Source: Gaertneriomyces semiglobifer
Taxonomy: Eukaryota; Chytridiomycota; Chytridiomycetes; Spizellomycetales; Spizellomycetaceae
DNA: 64,000 bases
Assembly: GCA_025558075.1 (NCBI GenBank)
Contig: JAHLKF010000001.1
Location: forward strand, 682,001-746,000
Direction: 5' to 3'
Shown here: positions 1 to 11,114 of the stretch, piece by piece
How the letters are laid out: the number at the start of each line of letters is the position of its first letter
Numbering within the stretch: the stretch's first letter is position 1
The notes under the pieces: generated by a model
Told to the model about the DNA's origin: nothing
Seen by the model: the letters and a program-made list of their open reading frames with translations, nothing else
The model's database searches: none
Position numbers and translations under genes: made by a program

Positions 1-1361
1 CTTGACCGTGAAACCCTGCTAAATGTGGCACGCACATCGCTTCGCACGAAGGTCCGCCAGGAACTTGCGGATACTTTAACAGAAGCTGTTGTGGATGCCG
101 TTCTATGTATTCGTCAGAAAGACGAACCCATCGACCTTCACATGGTTGAAATTATGAAAATGCAGCACAAGAGTGACACAGACTCTCGACTTGTGCGTGG
201 TTTGGTATTGGATCATGGTGCAAGACACCCGGACATGCCCAAGCGCGTGGAGGATGCATTCGTTCTCACATTGAACGTGTCCCTTGAATACGAAAAGAGG
301 TAAACGTCCCCAAGTCCTTTTATTTCACATTTTCTCCGGTTAACACGGTCTCAATTGCTCTCTTAGTGAGATCAATTCTGGATTCTTCTACAGCAGCGCA
401 GATCAGCGCGAAAAGCTCGTCGAGTCCGAAAGGCGCTTCGTAGACCAAAAACTGGCGAAACTAGTGGAATTTAAGAAGAAGGTCTGCGATGGTAACAACA
501 AGGGCTTTGTTATCATTAACCAGAAGGGGATTGATCCGCTCTCCTTGGATGTTCTGGCGAAAAATGGAATTGTTGGCCTCCGTCGTGCAAAGAGGCGTAA
601 CATGGAGCGGTAGGTGTATGCATCTTCGGTTCAGCTAACACTCATAACTAACGTCTGCGGTTACAGCATGCAACTTTGTTGCGGAGGTGTTGCACAGAAC
701 TCCGTGGATGATCTGACTCCCGACGTACTGGGGCATGCTGGTCTTGTTTACGAGCACGTTCTGGGCGAGGAAAAGTTTACATTTGTGGAAGACGTAAAGA
801 ACCCGCGCTCCGTCACCATTTTGGTAACAGGACCAAACGCCCACACTCTGGTCCAGATTAACGATGCCATCCGTGACGGCCTTCGAGCTGTCAAGAATGC
901 ACTTGAAGACCAGTACCTTGTACCAGGAGCTGGTGCCTTCCACATTGCCCTGCACAATCATCTATCCAAATTCAAGGACACCGTGAAAGGCCGCGCGAAA
1001 ATGGGAGTTCAGGCATTTGCAGATGCTATGTTGATCATTCCGAAAGTGCTGGCGCAAAATGCTGGATTTGACGTGCTGGATGTTATCGTTGCATTACAAG
1101 AAGAGTATGCCGCTGGTCACATTGTTGGTGTGGACCTCAACACTGGGGAGACGTTGGATCCAGTAGCTGAGGGTATCTGGGATAACTACCGGGTACACCG
1201 CCATATGCTCCATTCCTGGTGAGTTTCGTTTACAGCCGACGACGTGTTTGCCTCTCCACTCACATAATCCCATTAGCTCTGTCATCGCAAGTAACTTCCT
1301 TCTCGTTGATGAAATGATGAGGGCAGGGCGTTCTAGCTTAAGGCAGTCAAATGCCGAATAG
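1..1361 (+). CDS. CCT6: T-complex protein 1 subunit zeta (CCT6), 3' part
   Basis: This is the C-terminal part of a subunit of the cytosolic CCT/TRiC chaperonin, which folds actin, tubulin and other proteins using ATP. The gene enters from the left edge. I read four exons: 1-299, 367-609, 667-1218 and 1277-1361, with GT-AG introns of 67, 57 and 58 nt that keep the frame. Family signatures are the EYEK / [11 protein letters not shown] junction across intron 1, GIDPLSLD, the CCGGVAQNS segment, the [11 protein letters not shown] motif and the terminal [15 protein letters not shown]. The stop is TAG at 1359-1361. The reading frame is intact, so the gene looks functional; the N-terminal third lies outside the window. 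Confidence 0.95.
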
Positions 1362-1608
1362 GAGGTTCCACGAAGATAATCAAATAAGAGTGTAGTGCCA
1401 AATAGATATTGTGAACTCTACAATGTACATTCGGTGCGCTTTGCGTAAAAATCTCACAAATTGCAATCTAAGAATCAGTGGGGCCGTCTTTAGCAACTCG
1501 ATCTGTTCTATCCATTAGCTGCCGGCCCATCGAAGCATCACCGGTGGTGCACTGCTTGCACAGCATTCCTGGCCACAGCGTCGTCCTTTCTTCCGGCAAC
1601 GTGCTTGA

Positions 1609-2093
1609 TCACTTTGGTGCTGACGGCAAGTTCATTTGCTTAATGTACTCGTTGCGGCGTTTTTCCCTCATGTCACGCTTAACAAAGTACAGTGTGGTAA
1701 AGCCAATCGCAGCGGCTGCAAACCTGTAGAGCAAAAGCGTGAGTGGGAATTCGAATGCAGCAACTTTCGAGCTAAGGAAGAACAAACCAGCCAACTAGAG
1801 TCGATTTTACGGGATTACTTGCCATGGCTCTACAGCTATGGTCATTTCAATGAGCTATAGACGTAGATTGGTTAAGATAATTTCAATCGCAATGACCGGG
1901 CGCTGGCCTGCCAAATGCGACGTGTGTTTTTTCCGCACACGACCATCATCTGAAAGCTCCAACGTAAAGCTGAAGGGATGACGAGAACATACCTGTCAGC
2001 GACGTCGACGAAGCGAGCGGCCAATGAATCGCTTGTCAGTTGAAACTCTGAAGTTGCAATGGTACCTTGGAGGGGAACAAAGTTCCAAAACAT
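1609..2093 (-). CDS. small single-pass membrane protein, unrecognised
   Basis: Two exons can be joined: 2093-1993 (start MFWNF) and 1771-1609, with a GT-AG intron of 221 nt that is long for this genome. The product is about 87 aa. Its C-terminal half has one hydrophobic segment (LTLLLYRFAAAAIGFTTLYF) followed by a very basic helix (VKRDMREKRRNEYIKQ), as in small mitochondrial inner-membrane proteins. I do not recognise the family. It is divergent from RPB4, whose ATG is 90 bp away. An extra exon inside the long intron, or a different start, is possible. Confidence 0.4.
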
Positions 2094-2183
2094 ACTTTGT
2101 ATGACTGTGCCACCAGTCCATGCTCAACTAAAGTTGACCGAGGAATCCTGCCAACAACATTTGCCAATTTCTCACGATACACA

Positions 2184-2994
2184 ATGAACGCTACGATTCT
2201 AGAACCACCGAACGAAGACGGGCTTGCGCCCGGAACCATTCGTGCGGAGAGCAGTGAAACTGTCGAAAGAAACGCTAACCGACGCCTGGTATCCAACCGG
2301 GCTGCACGAGCAGACTTTGAAGATCAAGATGCGGGGTTGGCAAGATTAGGGAAAGGTTCGTGTACATGCTCCTCAATGAGATTCTGAACTTTGAAGTTAA
2401 GCGCAACTTTCATTGTAGATTTCCAGAATGCGAATTGTATGTTAATAGCAGAAGTGAAAGTTATTCTGGAATCCATCAAGAATAGTCGCATGGCAGGCCA
2501 ACAGGGTCGCCCAGCACCGAACGAGTGAGCATTGACGGTTAACCGTCGAGCATTGCTCTTGTTGGTGGCGACAGACTCCCCTTAATGCACTTATTGCGTT
2601 AGGATCCTCGACAAAACTTTAGACTACTGCAACAGGTTCAGTCAATTCACAAATCCGCATACTGTTAAGAACGTTCGATCGTAAGGACTTCAAAATTGCG
2701 CTTGTGCAGGATCATAGGAATGGGGATGGCTGATACCAAAGATCTCAACAGATCGGTCGACCGAGACAAGTATCACCTGTTTGAAATTGCGTTGATGGCA
2801 AATTTGGGAATTGAGACTGTGGACGAGGCAAAATCATTAATTCCGAGGTAAGATCATCTACCGCTTTTGCAAGCCATGTGCAGTCAATACTTAAATGGTG
2901 AGAAAGTCTGAACCGCGACATTCTCGACGATAACACCATACACGGCACTTTGAACGACCTACAGAATCTTAAAAAGTACCAGGCATCAGGGTGA
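2184..2994 (+). CDS. RPB4: RNA polymerase II subunit RPB4
   Basis: RPB4 pairs with RPB7 to form the stalk of RNA polymerase II. Five exons assemble into one 179-aa frame: 2184-2355, 2419-2524, 2603-2680, 2752-2847 and 2907-2994. The four introns are 59-78 nt, all GT-AG. Conserved segments are LARLGKDFQNANCMLIAEV, the KTLDYCNRFSQF helix, the HRDC-like YHLFEIALMANL, and DEAKSLIPSL near the end. Splice phases agree at every junction and no single exon is long, so a simple ORF search misses the gene. The ATG at 2184 was chosen because it starts the acidic N-terminal leader usual for RPB4. Stop is TGA, showing that TGA is a normal stop here. Confidence 0.93.
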
Positions 2995-3349
2995 TTTCCT
3001 CTATGCGCATCCAACCCCGCCATATAATAATCAGGTATGTCTGTTTCGGCCGTCTGTCCTGTCCAGTGTATGTTACTTAGGAGATGCACCTTCTGCTACT
3101 GGCACAGGTAGAGCACGATGTAACGGATTGGATAAAGGGATTGGCCTGCTACAAGGCAGTCCGCGGTGCATCCGCAGGGAAATGATAGAGCGGCAAATGA
3201 AAATAACTTGGTGCCTATCGTATCAAATGCGGTCGCTTGCGTGGCCTACACTGCTCATCGGTGTCTACAGCGGCGATGGTATTGACGCTAATGTGCTGCA
3301 CACATCCGGCAATAGCCCTGGTAAATATCATTTAAGAAAATATACAAAT
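2995..3349. other. intergenic, convergent gene ends
   Basis: This stretch lies between the convergent ends of RPB4 and the PRP46 homologue. A plus-strand open stretch starting at 3084 (MHLLLLAQVEHD) reads 33 codons and could be spliced further, but nothing in it matches a family I know and any extension would overlap the PRP46 3' exon. I treat it as noncoding. Confidence 0.4.
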
Positions 3350-4991
3350 CTACCATCTTGCTGCCGTTAGGCTCGGCTTCCAGTCGATCGGATGGGTTTC
3401 GGGTGTCTAAACATGCCAAAACGAAATCAGCTTCCATGACATAAGGTTGGAGAAACCACACCAGTAAAACTTACCGCGTTCTCATCTTCCTTCCATATCT
3501 TGATAGTCTTGTCTGCTTCGCCAGTGATAAGCCTGGAACCGGTTCTGTCAAACGTGGAGCAAAAGATGCCTGCTTCACTGTCCAGTGATCCTGGTTGAAC
3601 CAGGGACTCGGCCGTCTGAAAGTTATATCCAGTCTTGTAATCCCAAAAGTACATTGACCCATTGTCAGCGCCGGAGAACAGAACTCCGTCCTGGTTGCAT
3701 GCTAGCGTGTTGACAATCGCATTATGTCCCGACAGGTTCTGGATGAAATCTCCTCGAGGACACTTCCATTGCTTGATGTTATCTGTACTTGCGCTTGCAA
3801 ATGTGAATTCCGTTGGATTGATAGCAAGAGCTCGCACAGACTTTTTGTGATGAGTCAGAGTCGTCATCGCTTTTCCTGAGGTAAGATCCCACAGCTTCAC
3901 GGTAGAATCCATGGAGCCAGTAATGATTTGAGGGTCGGCCTCTTGGCACTTAACGTCTGCAACGGTGGATTGATGTCCAGTGAGCGCAAAGATCTGTGCT
4001 TTAGTTCGCATATCCCACACCTATACAAATACTTGAATGAATGTCATGCAAACACTGAATAGCAATAGGTAGCAACATACCCGAGCAGTCGAGTCTCGCC
4101 CACCCGTGACCATTACATCCAATGTCGGATGGATGGCTAAGCTATATACTCCACTCAGGTGCCCGTGGTAATGTCTGATCACCTTATTGTACTCCAAATC
4201 CCAGCACTTGACCATTTTGTCTTCGCCACATGAAAATAAATAAGGATGTCTTGATGAGATTGCCAGACCTCTTACAGACGAGATATGTCCCGTTAGCGTC
4301 AACTTGAGGGTCCCAGATGCCAAATCCCAGATCTTGATGACCCGGTCGCCTGCACCAGTGGCAAACCATTCATTTCCAGGGTCGACTGCCACTGAGCGCA
4401 CCCAGCCCAAATGTCCACTGATAACCCGCATAAGCTTCCACGGTGCATGCCATTGTGGTTTCGGAACCTTCCGAGGCTCCTTCACACGAACTAATGATGA
4501 AGAACCATTGCGTCCTGCCTGTGACCTATCAATCAGTGGGACTCCCCCAGCTTGTGCGCGCAACGCAAGAGCATTGGACGTTTTGGATGACTCTTGGACC
4601 ACAGGTAGATGTTCAATCATTAACTGGACGTTGTTATCTGATCCATCGGAAGGCTTGGCTGCCTTTTCTGCATGACGTTGCTTGGCCGCTTGGCTTGCTT
4701 TGGCTGCTTGCTCTTTCAATGGTGCCGGGAGTTCTTTCACATGCTCCCATTCGTCCATAATTTTGGATGTGAGCTTAATCCGCTGGCTATCCCATTAGGC
4801 CTCAGTCAGCCCATATGAATCAGTGAAAAGTGCGTCCGTGCAAATGCCCACCTTGGAGGATCTGGCGGTGCCTGCTTGCCATAACTGGAACTGAACACTT
4901 CGTGGGTTCTCTTCACCGAATTTTCTACTAGCTCCTTGAGTGCTGTCACTGGCTTCTCTGCCAAGCCGTTGCCCGGTTGTATATCCGTCAT
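3350..4991 (-). CDS. PRP46: pleiotropic regulator 1 / PRP46 WD40 splicing factor
   Basis: This is the homologue of PLRG1/PRL1/Prp46, a WD40 protein of the NineTeen complex of the spliceosome. Four exons on the minus strand join in frame: 4991-4852, 4786-4081, 4020-3475 and 3406-3350, giving 482 aa (human PLRG1 is about 514). The N-terminus has the SVKRTHEVF segment. Seven WD repeats follow, from [19 protein letters not shown] through [12 protein letters not shown] to [13 protein letters not shown]. The short last exon gives [10 protein letters not shown], the family-typical tail. Introns are 60-68 nt. The gene is intact and ends convergently with RPB4. Confidence 0.95.
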
Positions 4992-5222
4992 CGTATTATT
5001 GTGTTGTGTGCCTCAGCAATGTGCTCAGAAAAGTTGGTTGGCAGGAAAGATGCCTCAATTATCGCGACAAAACGTCTCAAGAGCACTAAACAAAATGCAC
5101 AAGGACGACTCACAATAGGACTTTGAACATATATTGGCTTCATTAATCATAAAACCCCCCAACCGCAATGTTGGTCATGAATTAAGCGACTCATGACCGT
5201 CGAAAATATGTCGATGCATGCC

Positions 5223-5570
5223 TCACACCAAGTCTGGATCTGGTGCAAACCCAAGGAAAACTGCCTGTCCCTTTGCTGGTTGAGTTTCTTGATTGGATTG
5301 GATTCTTCCAATCTCATCAAAATAGTTCCTTCCATCCAACATTAACTTTACTAGCGTCTTTCTAGTAATGCTGGTTGTAATACCGCTTGAGAGTACGGAT
5401 GCCGACTTCATCGTGCGCTGCTCGACGACCGGATGGAATAACGAGACCTTTTTAAATTCTGCAACAGTGGAGGTGGATAAAACGCAATCTTCCAATGCCA
5501 AATTCGAACTGCTAGTTTGAAACGGTGCTTCGCTTGTATGAAAGCTACCATCTTGAGCGCGATTAGATAA
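5223..5570 (-). CDS. unrecognised coding exon
   Basis: One minus-strand frame is open for 115 codons from 5570 and ends at TGA 5223-5225. It reads continuously through SNLALEDCVLSTSTVAEF, a basic/hydroxylated middle (GITTSITRKTLVKL) and a tail ending FLGFAPDPDLV. Its composition looks protein-like, and it sits between two real genes on the same strand. I found no ATG in the frame, so an upstream exon is likely (around 5575-5650). I do not recognise the family. Confidence 0.35.
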   Translation of the reverse strand, partial: LSNRAQDGSFHTSEAPFQTSSSNLALEDCVLSTSTVAEFKKVSLFHPVVEQRTMKSASVLSSGITTSITRKTLVKLMLDGRNYFDEIGRIQSNQETQPAKGQAVFLGFAPDPDLV

Positions 5571-5676
5571 TCAGGAAGGCTACCTTCTACTTTCCAGCCA
5601 CTATATTCCGATGATGCATTCAATCAACTCACTTAAGCCGATGCTAGTGGTATCGTGAGATGCACATGTATTGCAA

Positions 5677-6419
5677 TCAATTGTATCTCTTCGGGAGGAT
5701 TTCAACCCAATAACCGTCTGGGTCGGTCACGAAGGCAATGTTTTTCATGCGTCCTATAAGAAGCCGTCAGCATGCTGCATCTGTACCTTTATGTGTAAAA
5801 AGCAATCTTACCATCCTGAGGTTTTTTGACAAAGTTCACGCCATGCTGTTCCAAGCGGTTGCAGCACGCATCCACATCGTCAACAATTACTCCAATATGA
5901 CCGTAGCCCTTTGGATCCTTATTGCCAGTATGGTAGCCTTCGAATGAACTGTCGGATTCAGTGCCCCAATTACTGTAACATAAAGCGAATGAGATCTCAA
6001 AAACTGGACAGTCGCAAGATAGATCTAATACATACTGGGTCAGTTCCAAAACCCCCGGTCGGGAGAATGCATATTGACGTTTCTCTTCATGGGAGGAGGA
6101 CAAAATAGCTTCCGGAACACCATAAGCCAAGAAATACAAGGAGAATTCGGCTTCTTCGAAGTCCAACTTCACAATTAGGCTGTAGCGAAGCAGCAACGTA
6201 GTCAGCGGGATCCATAGGCACACCATGCAAAATTCATGGCAAGTACCTCATTCCCATGAGCTTGGTGTAAAAGTCGATGGACTTTTGCGGGTCCTTGACC
6301 CTGTACATGGTGTGGTTAAACTGCATTGGATGGCTGGCTATTAGACGGACAATTCGAACGTTTGGACTCCAGCCGGTAGACAGTCCTACCTCATAGTTGG
6401 CGGGGTTCGTAGTAGCCAT
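5677..6419 (-). CDS. GLO1: glyoxalase I (lactoylglutathione lyase)
   Basis: Glyoxalase I turns the hemithioacetal of methylglyoxal and glutathione into S-lactoylglutathione in the cytosol. Five exons on the minus strand join to 161 aa: 6419-6390, 6320-6247, 6179-6036, 5972-5812 and 5753-5677. Introns are 58-69 nt. The start MATTNPANYE runs into FNHTMYRVKDPQKS. The metal ligands expected for the fold are visible: His in FNHTMYRVKDP (position of the human Gln33), Glu in LELTHNWGTE, His in GYGHIGVIVDD and Glu in DGYWVEIL. SLYFLAYG is also conserved. The length equals one glyoxalase module, so it is the single-domain form. The gene is intact. Confidence 0.95.
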
Positions 6420-7130
6420 AGTAAACGTTAGAAAATGCCTCCTTTGAAGTTTTGGACTCTTTTTCGGCTGGTTTTTTTTGGAACGTCGCCTAAACGCGAG
6501 ACCACACCAACAAGCTGGCCGAGCTTCACTCAAACCCAAGTGATGTAATGGAACTCTGTTCACTTGACAAACTCCACACCAGAATCGTGTCCTACTACTA
6601 GGTCATAGTATGCAACCTATCAACCACACTCCAGATCATTGAATATGATTTCCTTGCAGATAATGGACGGCCAATGCCTCTGCCGGATGTGGTCCAAGAA
6701 TTGTCGCTGGCAAACGCAATGAAAGTCATTTTCTTTTAGCATTGACCAACACATGAACTTCATTCCACAATTTGCGGATGGAAAATACATGATATTGTGG
6801 AGACATGATGCATGTACTCGCCATCGTCGAACGACAGCGACAAAGTGGGAGGTGTCATGTTCAGATTCAGGTCCGGGAAGAACACTCAGCGCGTCCGTTG
6901 CTTATATCAATAACCATTCGGGTAAACAGCCCACGCGCATCGGACAATGTTCCGAATACACCCGGCGATCTTGCTAACGCTTTGCTCCAGTTCCAGTTGC
7001 AATACCACCCACTACCACCACCACCTCCCACCAGCAGCATCAAGGCAATACCACCACCGCAGCAGCAGCAGCAGCATCAACAGCGGTCGCTCACCATCAA
7101 AGCCATTCCATTCATCTTGCCAGCGGAATC
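6420..7130. other. intergenic, divergent promoter region
   Basis: This region lies between the divergent starts of glyoxalase I and hydroxyacyl-CoA dehydrogenase. Near the 3' end (about 7010-7090) it holds CAC/CAG-rich microsatellite-like tracts that probably form the leader of the downstream gene. The open frames across the tracts are low-complexity and I do not call them genes. Confidence 0.5.
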
Positions 7131-8144
7131 ATGCTGTCTTCAAGCACACTACGCGCTTGCGCCCGTGGCCCCCTCGCCGTCAGGCAAAGCACCACAGCAT
7201 CTCGCCTCGTCTCTACCGCTGCCTACGCTACTGCCGCAAATGTACAAAAGCTCACTGTGGTGGGCTCCGGTCTGATGGGCGCCGGTATTGTCCAAGTCGC
7301 AGCTCAGGCTGGGTACAAGGTGGCTATGGTCGACCTGAAGGAGGATTTCTTGAAGAAAGGAGAGAAAATCATCACATCATCCCTCAAGCGGGTAGCAAAG
7401 AAAAAGTTCAACGGCGATGAGGCTCAAATAAAGACTTTTACCGACGAGGTCATGTCTCGCATATCATTATCAACCGATTCGGCCAAGGCCGTGTCAGACT
7501 CTCAATTGGTCATTGAAGCCATTGTTGAGAACCTGGACACCAAAAAAGCGCTTTTCAAGGGGCTGGATGCTGCTGCCCCCAAAGATGCCATTTTTGCTAG
7601 TAACACCTCATCTCTGCCCATCGCTGATATTGCTGCCGCCACCAACAGAAAGGATCGCTTCGTCGGCCTCCACTACTTCAACCCTGTACCGCAAATGAAA
7701 TTGGTAGAGATTATCCGCATCCCCGAGACTAGCGACGCGGTCTTCCAGACGCTTGTAGATGTATCGAAAAAGATGGGCAAAGTCCCCGTCGCCTGCAAGG
7801 ACACCCCTGGATTTATCGTCAACCGTCTTTTGGTACCGTACATGATGGAGTCACTGAGACTTGTTGAGCGCGGCGATGCTTCCATGGAGGATGTCGACAC
7901 AGCCATGAAACTTGGTGCCGGATACCCCATGGGTCCCTTCGAACTGATGGACTACGTTGGTCTGGACACCATCAAATTCATTACCGACGGTTGGTACAAG
8001 AACGGCAAAGGTCTTGCCGGCGACAACCTGGTGGCTCCGTCTGCGTTGCTCGAGAAGCATGTGCAGGCAAAGCAGTTTGGTCGGAAGTCGGGCAAGGGCT
8101 TCTACAGCTACGAGGGCGTTGGCGCGGACAAGGGCAAGAAATAG
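7131..8144 (+). CDS. HADH: mitochondrial 3-hydroxyacyl-CoA dehydrogenase
   Basis: This enzyme performs the NAD-dependent third step of fatty-acid beta-oxidation, 3-hydroxyacyl-CoA to 3-ketoacyl-CoA. The single-exon frame gives 337 aa, close to the 314 aa of human HADH plus a longer presequence. The first about 35 residues are rich in Arg, Ser and Ala with no acids, as in a mitochondrial targeting peptide. The Rossmann motif GSGLMGAG is at residues 45-52. The catalytic His is at about 181 in [14 protein letters not shown], with its Glu partner in the same segment. The C-terminal dimerisation domain has [24 protein letters not shown] and the final SGKGFYSY. Confidence 0.96.
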   Translation: MLSSSTLRACARGPLAVRQSTTASRLVSTAAYATAANVQKLTVVGSGLMGAGIVQVAAQAGYKVAMVDLKEDFLKKGEKIITSSLKRVAKKKFNGDEAQIKTFTDEVMSRISLSTDSAKAVSDSQLVIEAIVENLDTKKALFKGLDAAAPKDAIFASNTSSLPIADIAAATNRKDRFVGLHYFNPVPQMKLVEIIRIPETSDAVFQTLVDVSKKMGKVPVACKDTPGFIVNRLLVPYMMESLRLVERGDASMEDVDTAMKLGAGYPMGPFELMDYVGLDTIKFITDGWYKNGKGLAGDNLVAPSALLEKHVQAKQFGRKSGKGFYSYEGVGADKGKK

Positions 8145-8355
8145 GCCATCTTTCGCCATGTTTGTACTTAGTTATCCTCTGTCTGCAACACAGCCTGCCA
8201 CTCATACTTATAAAATACTCCCTACAATCCTGTCCTTCTTCCTCACGAAAGTTTCCATTATAAAATGATTCGCCTGCCATGGCGATATGTGTTTTCGTCA
8301 ATCCGGCAGAGGGCAACCAGATTTTGACGACCCTATCATAATGCCTAACGGTACG

Positions 8356-9255
8356 CTACAGTCTGGGCTCCCGTCCCGTCAAGATCTTGAAAACTTCAAT
8401 ATACTTGTCTAAAGTATTCTTAACTACATCGTCCGGCAATTGCACTCCCGTAGTTTTGTCAAAGTTGATGGAGGTTAAATAGTCTCTGACATATTGTTTG
8501 TCATAACTTGGTTGACCCTTCCCAATGGCATACTTATCTGCAGGCCAGAAGCGAGAGGAATCCGGCGTCAGTACTTCATCAGCTAAAACCAGTGTCCCGT
8601 TCTCATCCACGCCAAATTCAAATTTAGTATCAGCAATAATGATTCCCCGCTGCTTGGCATAGTCCCGAGCTGTAGAATACACTTTGATCGCAGCTTCGGC
8701 GACTTCCTTCGAATAGCGCTCCCCAATGATACCCGTGAGCTTGTTAGGATGAATGTTCTCATCGTGGTCGCCGAGTTCGGCCTTGGTACTAGGGGTGAAG
8801 AGCGCTTTCTCCAACTCTTGTGATTCCTTAAGTCCAGTTGGAATTTCGATGTCACAGATTGTTCCCTTCTTCTGATACTCGGCCCATCCGGACCCGCTAA
8901 TGTAGCCACGTACAATAGCCTCAACAGGAAGAATCTTCAGTTTGCGGACCAGCATGCAACGACCTTCCAATTGGGAGCGATACTCCTTAACAGACTCCGG
9001 CATCTCGTCAATGTTACATGTGATGATATGGTTTGGGATCACATCCTTCAAAAGATCAAACCAGAACTCGCTGATCTGAGTCAAGATCTTTCCCTTGCCG
9101 GGGATGCCATTCTTCAAGATAACATCGTAGGCACTGAGTCTGTCGGTGGCCACAAAAAGCAAGGAGCGTTCGTCAATGTCGTAAAGATCGCGAACCTTAC
9201 CGCGGGCGAGTAGCTTCAGGTTCGGGCACTTTGTCTCAGTGACTACAGAGGACAT
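8356..9255 (-). CDS. ADE1: SAICAR synthetase (phosphoribosylaminoimidazole-succinocarboxamide synthase)
   Basis: The enzyme joins CAIR and aspartate with ATP in purine synthesis. The 299-aa single-exon frame is the length of yeast Ade1. Conserved blocks are GKVRDLYDI near the N-terminus, ATDRLSAYDV, VEAIVRGYISGSGW, the HDENI segment, IIADTKFEFG and DEVLTPDSSRFWP. The enzyme stands alone rather than being fused to AIR carboxylase as in animal PAICS, which supports a fungal host. It runs tail to tail with the dehydrogenase gene, 211 bp apart. Confidence 0.96.
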   Translation of the reverse strand: MSSVVTETKCPNLKLLARGKVRDLYDIDERSLLFVATDRLSAYDVILKNGIPGKGKILTQISEFWFDLLKDVIPNHIITCNIDEMPESVKEYRSQLEGRCMLVRKLKILPVEAIVRGYISGSGWAEYQKKGTICDIEIPTGLKESQELEKALFTPSTKAELGDHDENIHPNKLTGIIGERYSKEVAEAAIKVYSTARDYAKQRGIIIADTKFEFGVDENGTLVLADEVLTPDSSRFWPADKYAIGKGQPSYDKQYVRDYLTSINFDKTTGVQLPDDVVKNTLDKYIEVFKILTGREPRL

Positions 9256-10343
9256 CGTTCTGGTTCCTCGATCAACTTGTGCTGTGTTGCTGCACAGATC
9301 GCAACGAAAACCGGGAAAATGTCGCTGCTACGCGGTCTCTCTCATCTTCCATCTCGCGCGCACACAAGACATGAAAGCGAATCATAGCACCGATGTCCAC
9401 CACCTATTACACATGCCTCCCCGGATTTAAACGTCATCTGCTAAGTAATGGGTCCTTGATGACCGTTAGTGGACATGCTTCCATGGGGGCTTTGAACATG
9501 GGACGGAATTCTAGAAGCAAGTAAACGCTCGAGCGGAGAGCACTTTGTCAAAGCCTGCTTCCTCTTACTACCGGATGTGCGTGACTGGCGAGATGTATGG
9601 AGGCCACCTCGTGGCACAAGGTCGATCCGCTTGAATCGTTGAAGGTGCTTTGCCGAGCGTTGGAGCCTGTTCAGGAGAGTCAAGCCTGTGGATTGCTTTT
9701 CCGTCTACCGCTGTTAACCGCTATGAAGGTTGCGGTGCCTTGCATTCTTTGAATGACAAATGACACCCGACAGTCGTGCTCGGGATCAGTAGGTGCCTTA
9801 CCGTCGGTTTGGCAGAAGCAAATCCCGTACGCCATGCGCGGGCGCTAGAGGACTGCATAATGATGCCACCAAAAACCCGCGAAACAACGCCAGTCGATAT
9901 TGAATGTGAGCCGCGCCGTCTGAACGCAGTTGTTACTTTAGAGGCGCTGCTGACGAAGGGTTAGAATGCAGAGTGTAAGCGAAGGATTTTGCAGCATTGT
10001 CAAGTGCCTGTTTTTTCTGTCAGTACTCTCATTCCCGCCCATGGTGGGAGGAACGTCGCCACACGCTCAGGGCCTCGGCATTGTGTGTTCTCAACCGTGC
10101 GTTGTTGTTGCTGCATCATCATTTCTTTGAGAGTTAGCCTGATGCAACCTCTGAGAAGTCCTCTCAGAGCGACCGTACTGGTGGAATCAGACGTCTCACC
10201 ACCATCTAGTCTCAGTTGATAGACAGACTCCTGGCGATGGCGGCACATAGTTGTATCGATGTGAAGCACCGGTCTTTCTTGTGACACACGCTCTTGGACG
10301 CTAAATTCAATGTTTGTGGTAGTTTTATATGTGTCAGATGTAT
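9256..10343. other. intergenic, no supported gene
   Basis: About 1.1 kb lies between ADE1 and MGR2. Open frames of 60-120 codons occur on both strands (for example minus 9683-9441, and minus 10371-10000 starting MAKTPQSS) but none shows a domain, a convincing start context or splice partners. The second would overlap the 3' end of MGR2 on the same strand. I see no RNA gene or repeat here. Confidence 0.4.
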
Positions 10344-10952
10344 CTATTGACGATTGGGGCGTTTTTGCCATTCTCTTTCCTCGATAACTACAGGCAATCG
10401 CGGCCGGTTGTTCAGCGCCCAAATAGTTGACGGTTGTTGGTAGGCGGCATACTCTGCGGAGGATTCTTCGGCTCGCTGAGAGTTGAACGTCCGGTTAGTA
10501 CCAATGCAACCCACTGTAATGACCCTGCGTGGCATACCAGGAAAGCTCCGATGGATAAAAAGAAGCCGAGCATAGCACCGTGCTGTAGCATGTACTTTCC
10601 AACCGTAGAAATGTAACCCCGGCCAGGTTCAGGTCCTCCTCTGCACGAACGTAAATGTCAGTTTTCGTTTTGGCTAGTTCTTGTCCGCTTACACTGAAAT
10701 CAACGTACCTCAGAACAGTCATGCTTCCATACAGAAAACCAACACAGGCTCCAGCAGATGCACCCATCATGAAGCCCATCTTTGCCTTATCAAACCTTCA
10801 ATCAAGATATAGTGGACATGTGGAGTTTCATGGCACAATAATTGTGGTTTGTGAAGAACGTCAAGAGAATGCAGTTAGTTTGGACGATACCGCAAGTAGA
10901 ATGAAAGCAGCAATCCTTACCACGACGGTTCACCTGGACGTTGCATTGACAT
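10344..10952 (-). CDS. MGR2: mitochondrial inner-membrane protein MGR2/ROMO1
   Basis: Mgr2/ROMO1 is a small two-pass inner-membrane subunit of the TIM23 translocase that controls lateral release of preproteins. Four exons on the minus strand give 117 aa (yeast Mgr2 is 113): 10952-10921, 10795-10709, 10640-10538 and 10475-10344. Introns are 125, 68 and 62 nt. The first membrane segment is in KMGFMMGASAGACVGFLYGS with its glycine motif. A GGPEPGRGYISTVGKYM turn follows, and the second segment is MLQHGAMLGFFLSIGAFLR. Phases agree at all junctions. It is divergent from the HIG1-domain gene, 162 bp away. Confidence 0.92.
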
Positions 10953-11114
10953 GTTGCCTAATTACTGGTGGTTATCAGATACTCCAGTAGCTAGTGGTGG
11001 TGCATACAACAGTGAAGGATCTGGAAGACGCGATAGTCGGAGGATTTATAGTTCTAGCAAACTTTCTCAACAACACCCGGAAGCAACACACCATCGACCG
11101 GAAACCTCGTCAAG
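10953..11114. promoter_or_regulatory. shared divergent promoter of two mitochondrial genes
   Basis: Only 162 bp separate the ATG of MGR2 (minus) and the ATG of the HIG1-domain gene (plus). The promoter elements of both genes must lie here or in their first introns. I see no clear TATA box. Joint control of two inner-membrane protein genes is an inference from the layout. Confidence 0.45.

Noticed and set aside
3084..3349. A possible spliced small plus-strand gene starting MHLLLLAQVEHD
   Set aside because: Any version long enough to matter needs doubtful splice sites and runs into the last exon of the PRP46 homologue, which is well supported.
9441..9683. 80-codon minus-strand frame between ADE1 and MGR2
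   Set aside because: No ATG at its start, no domain and no splice partner; the sequence gives no support beyond being open.
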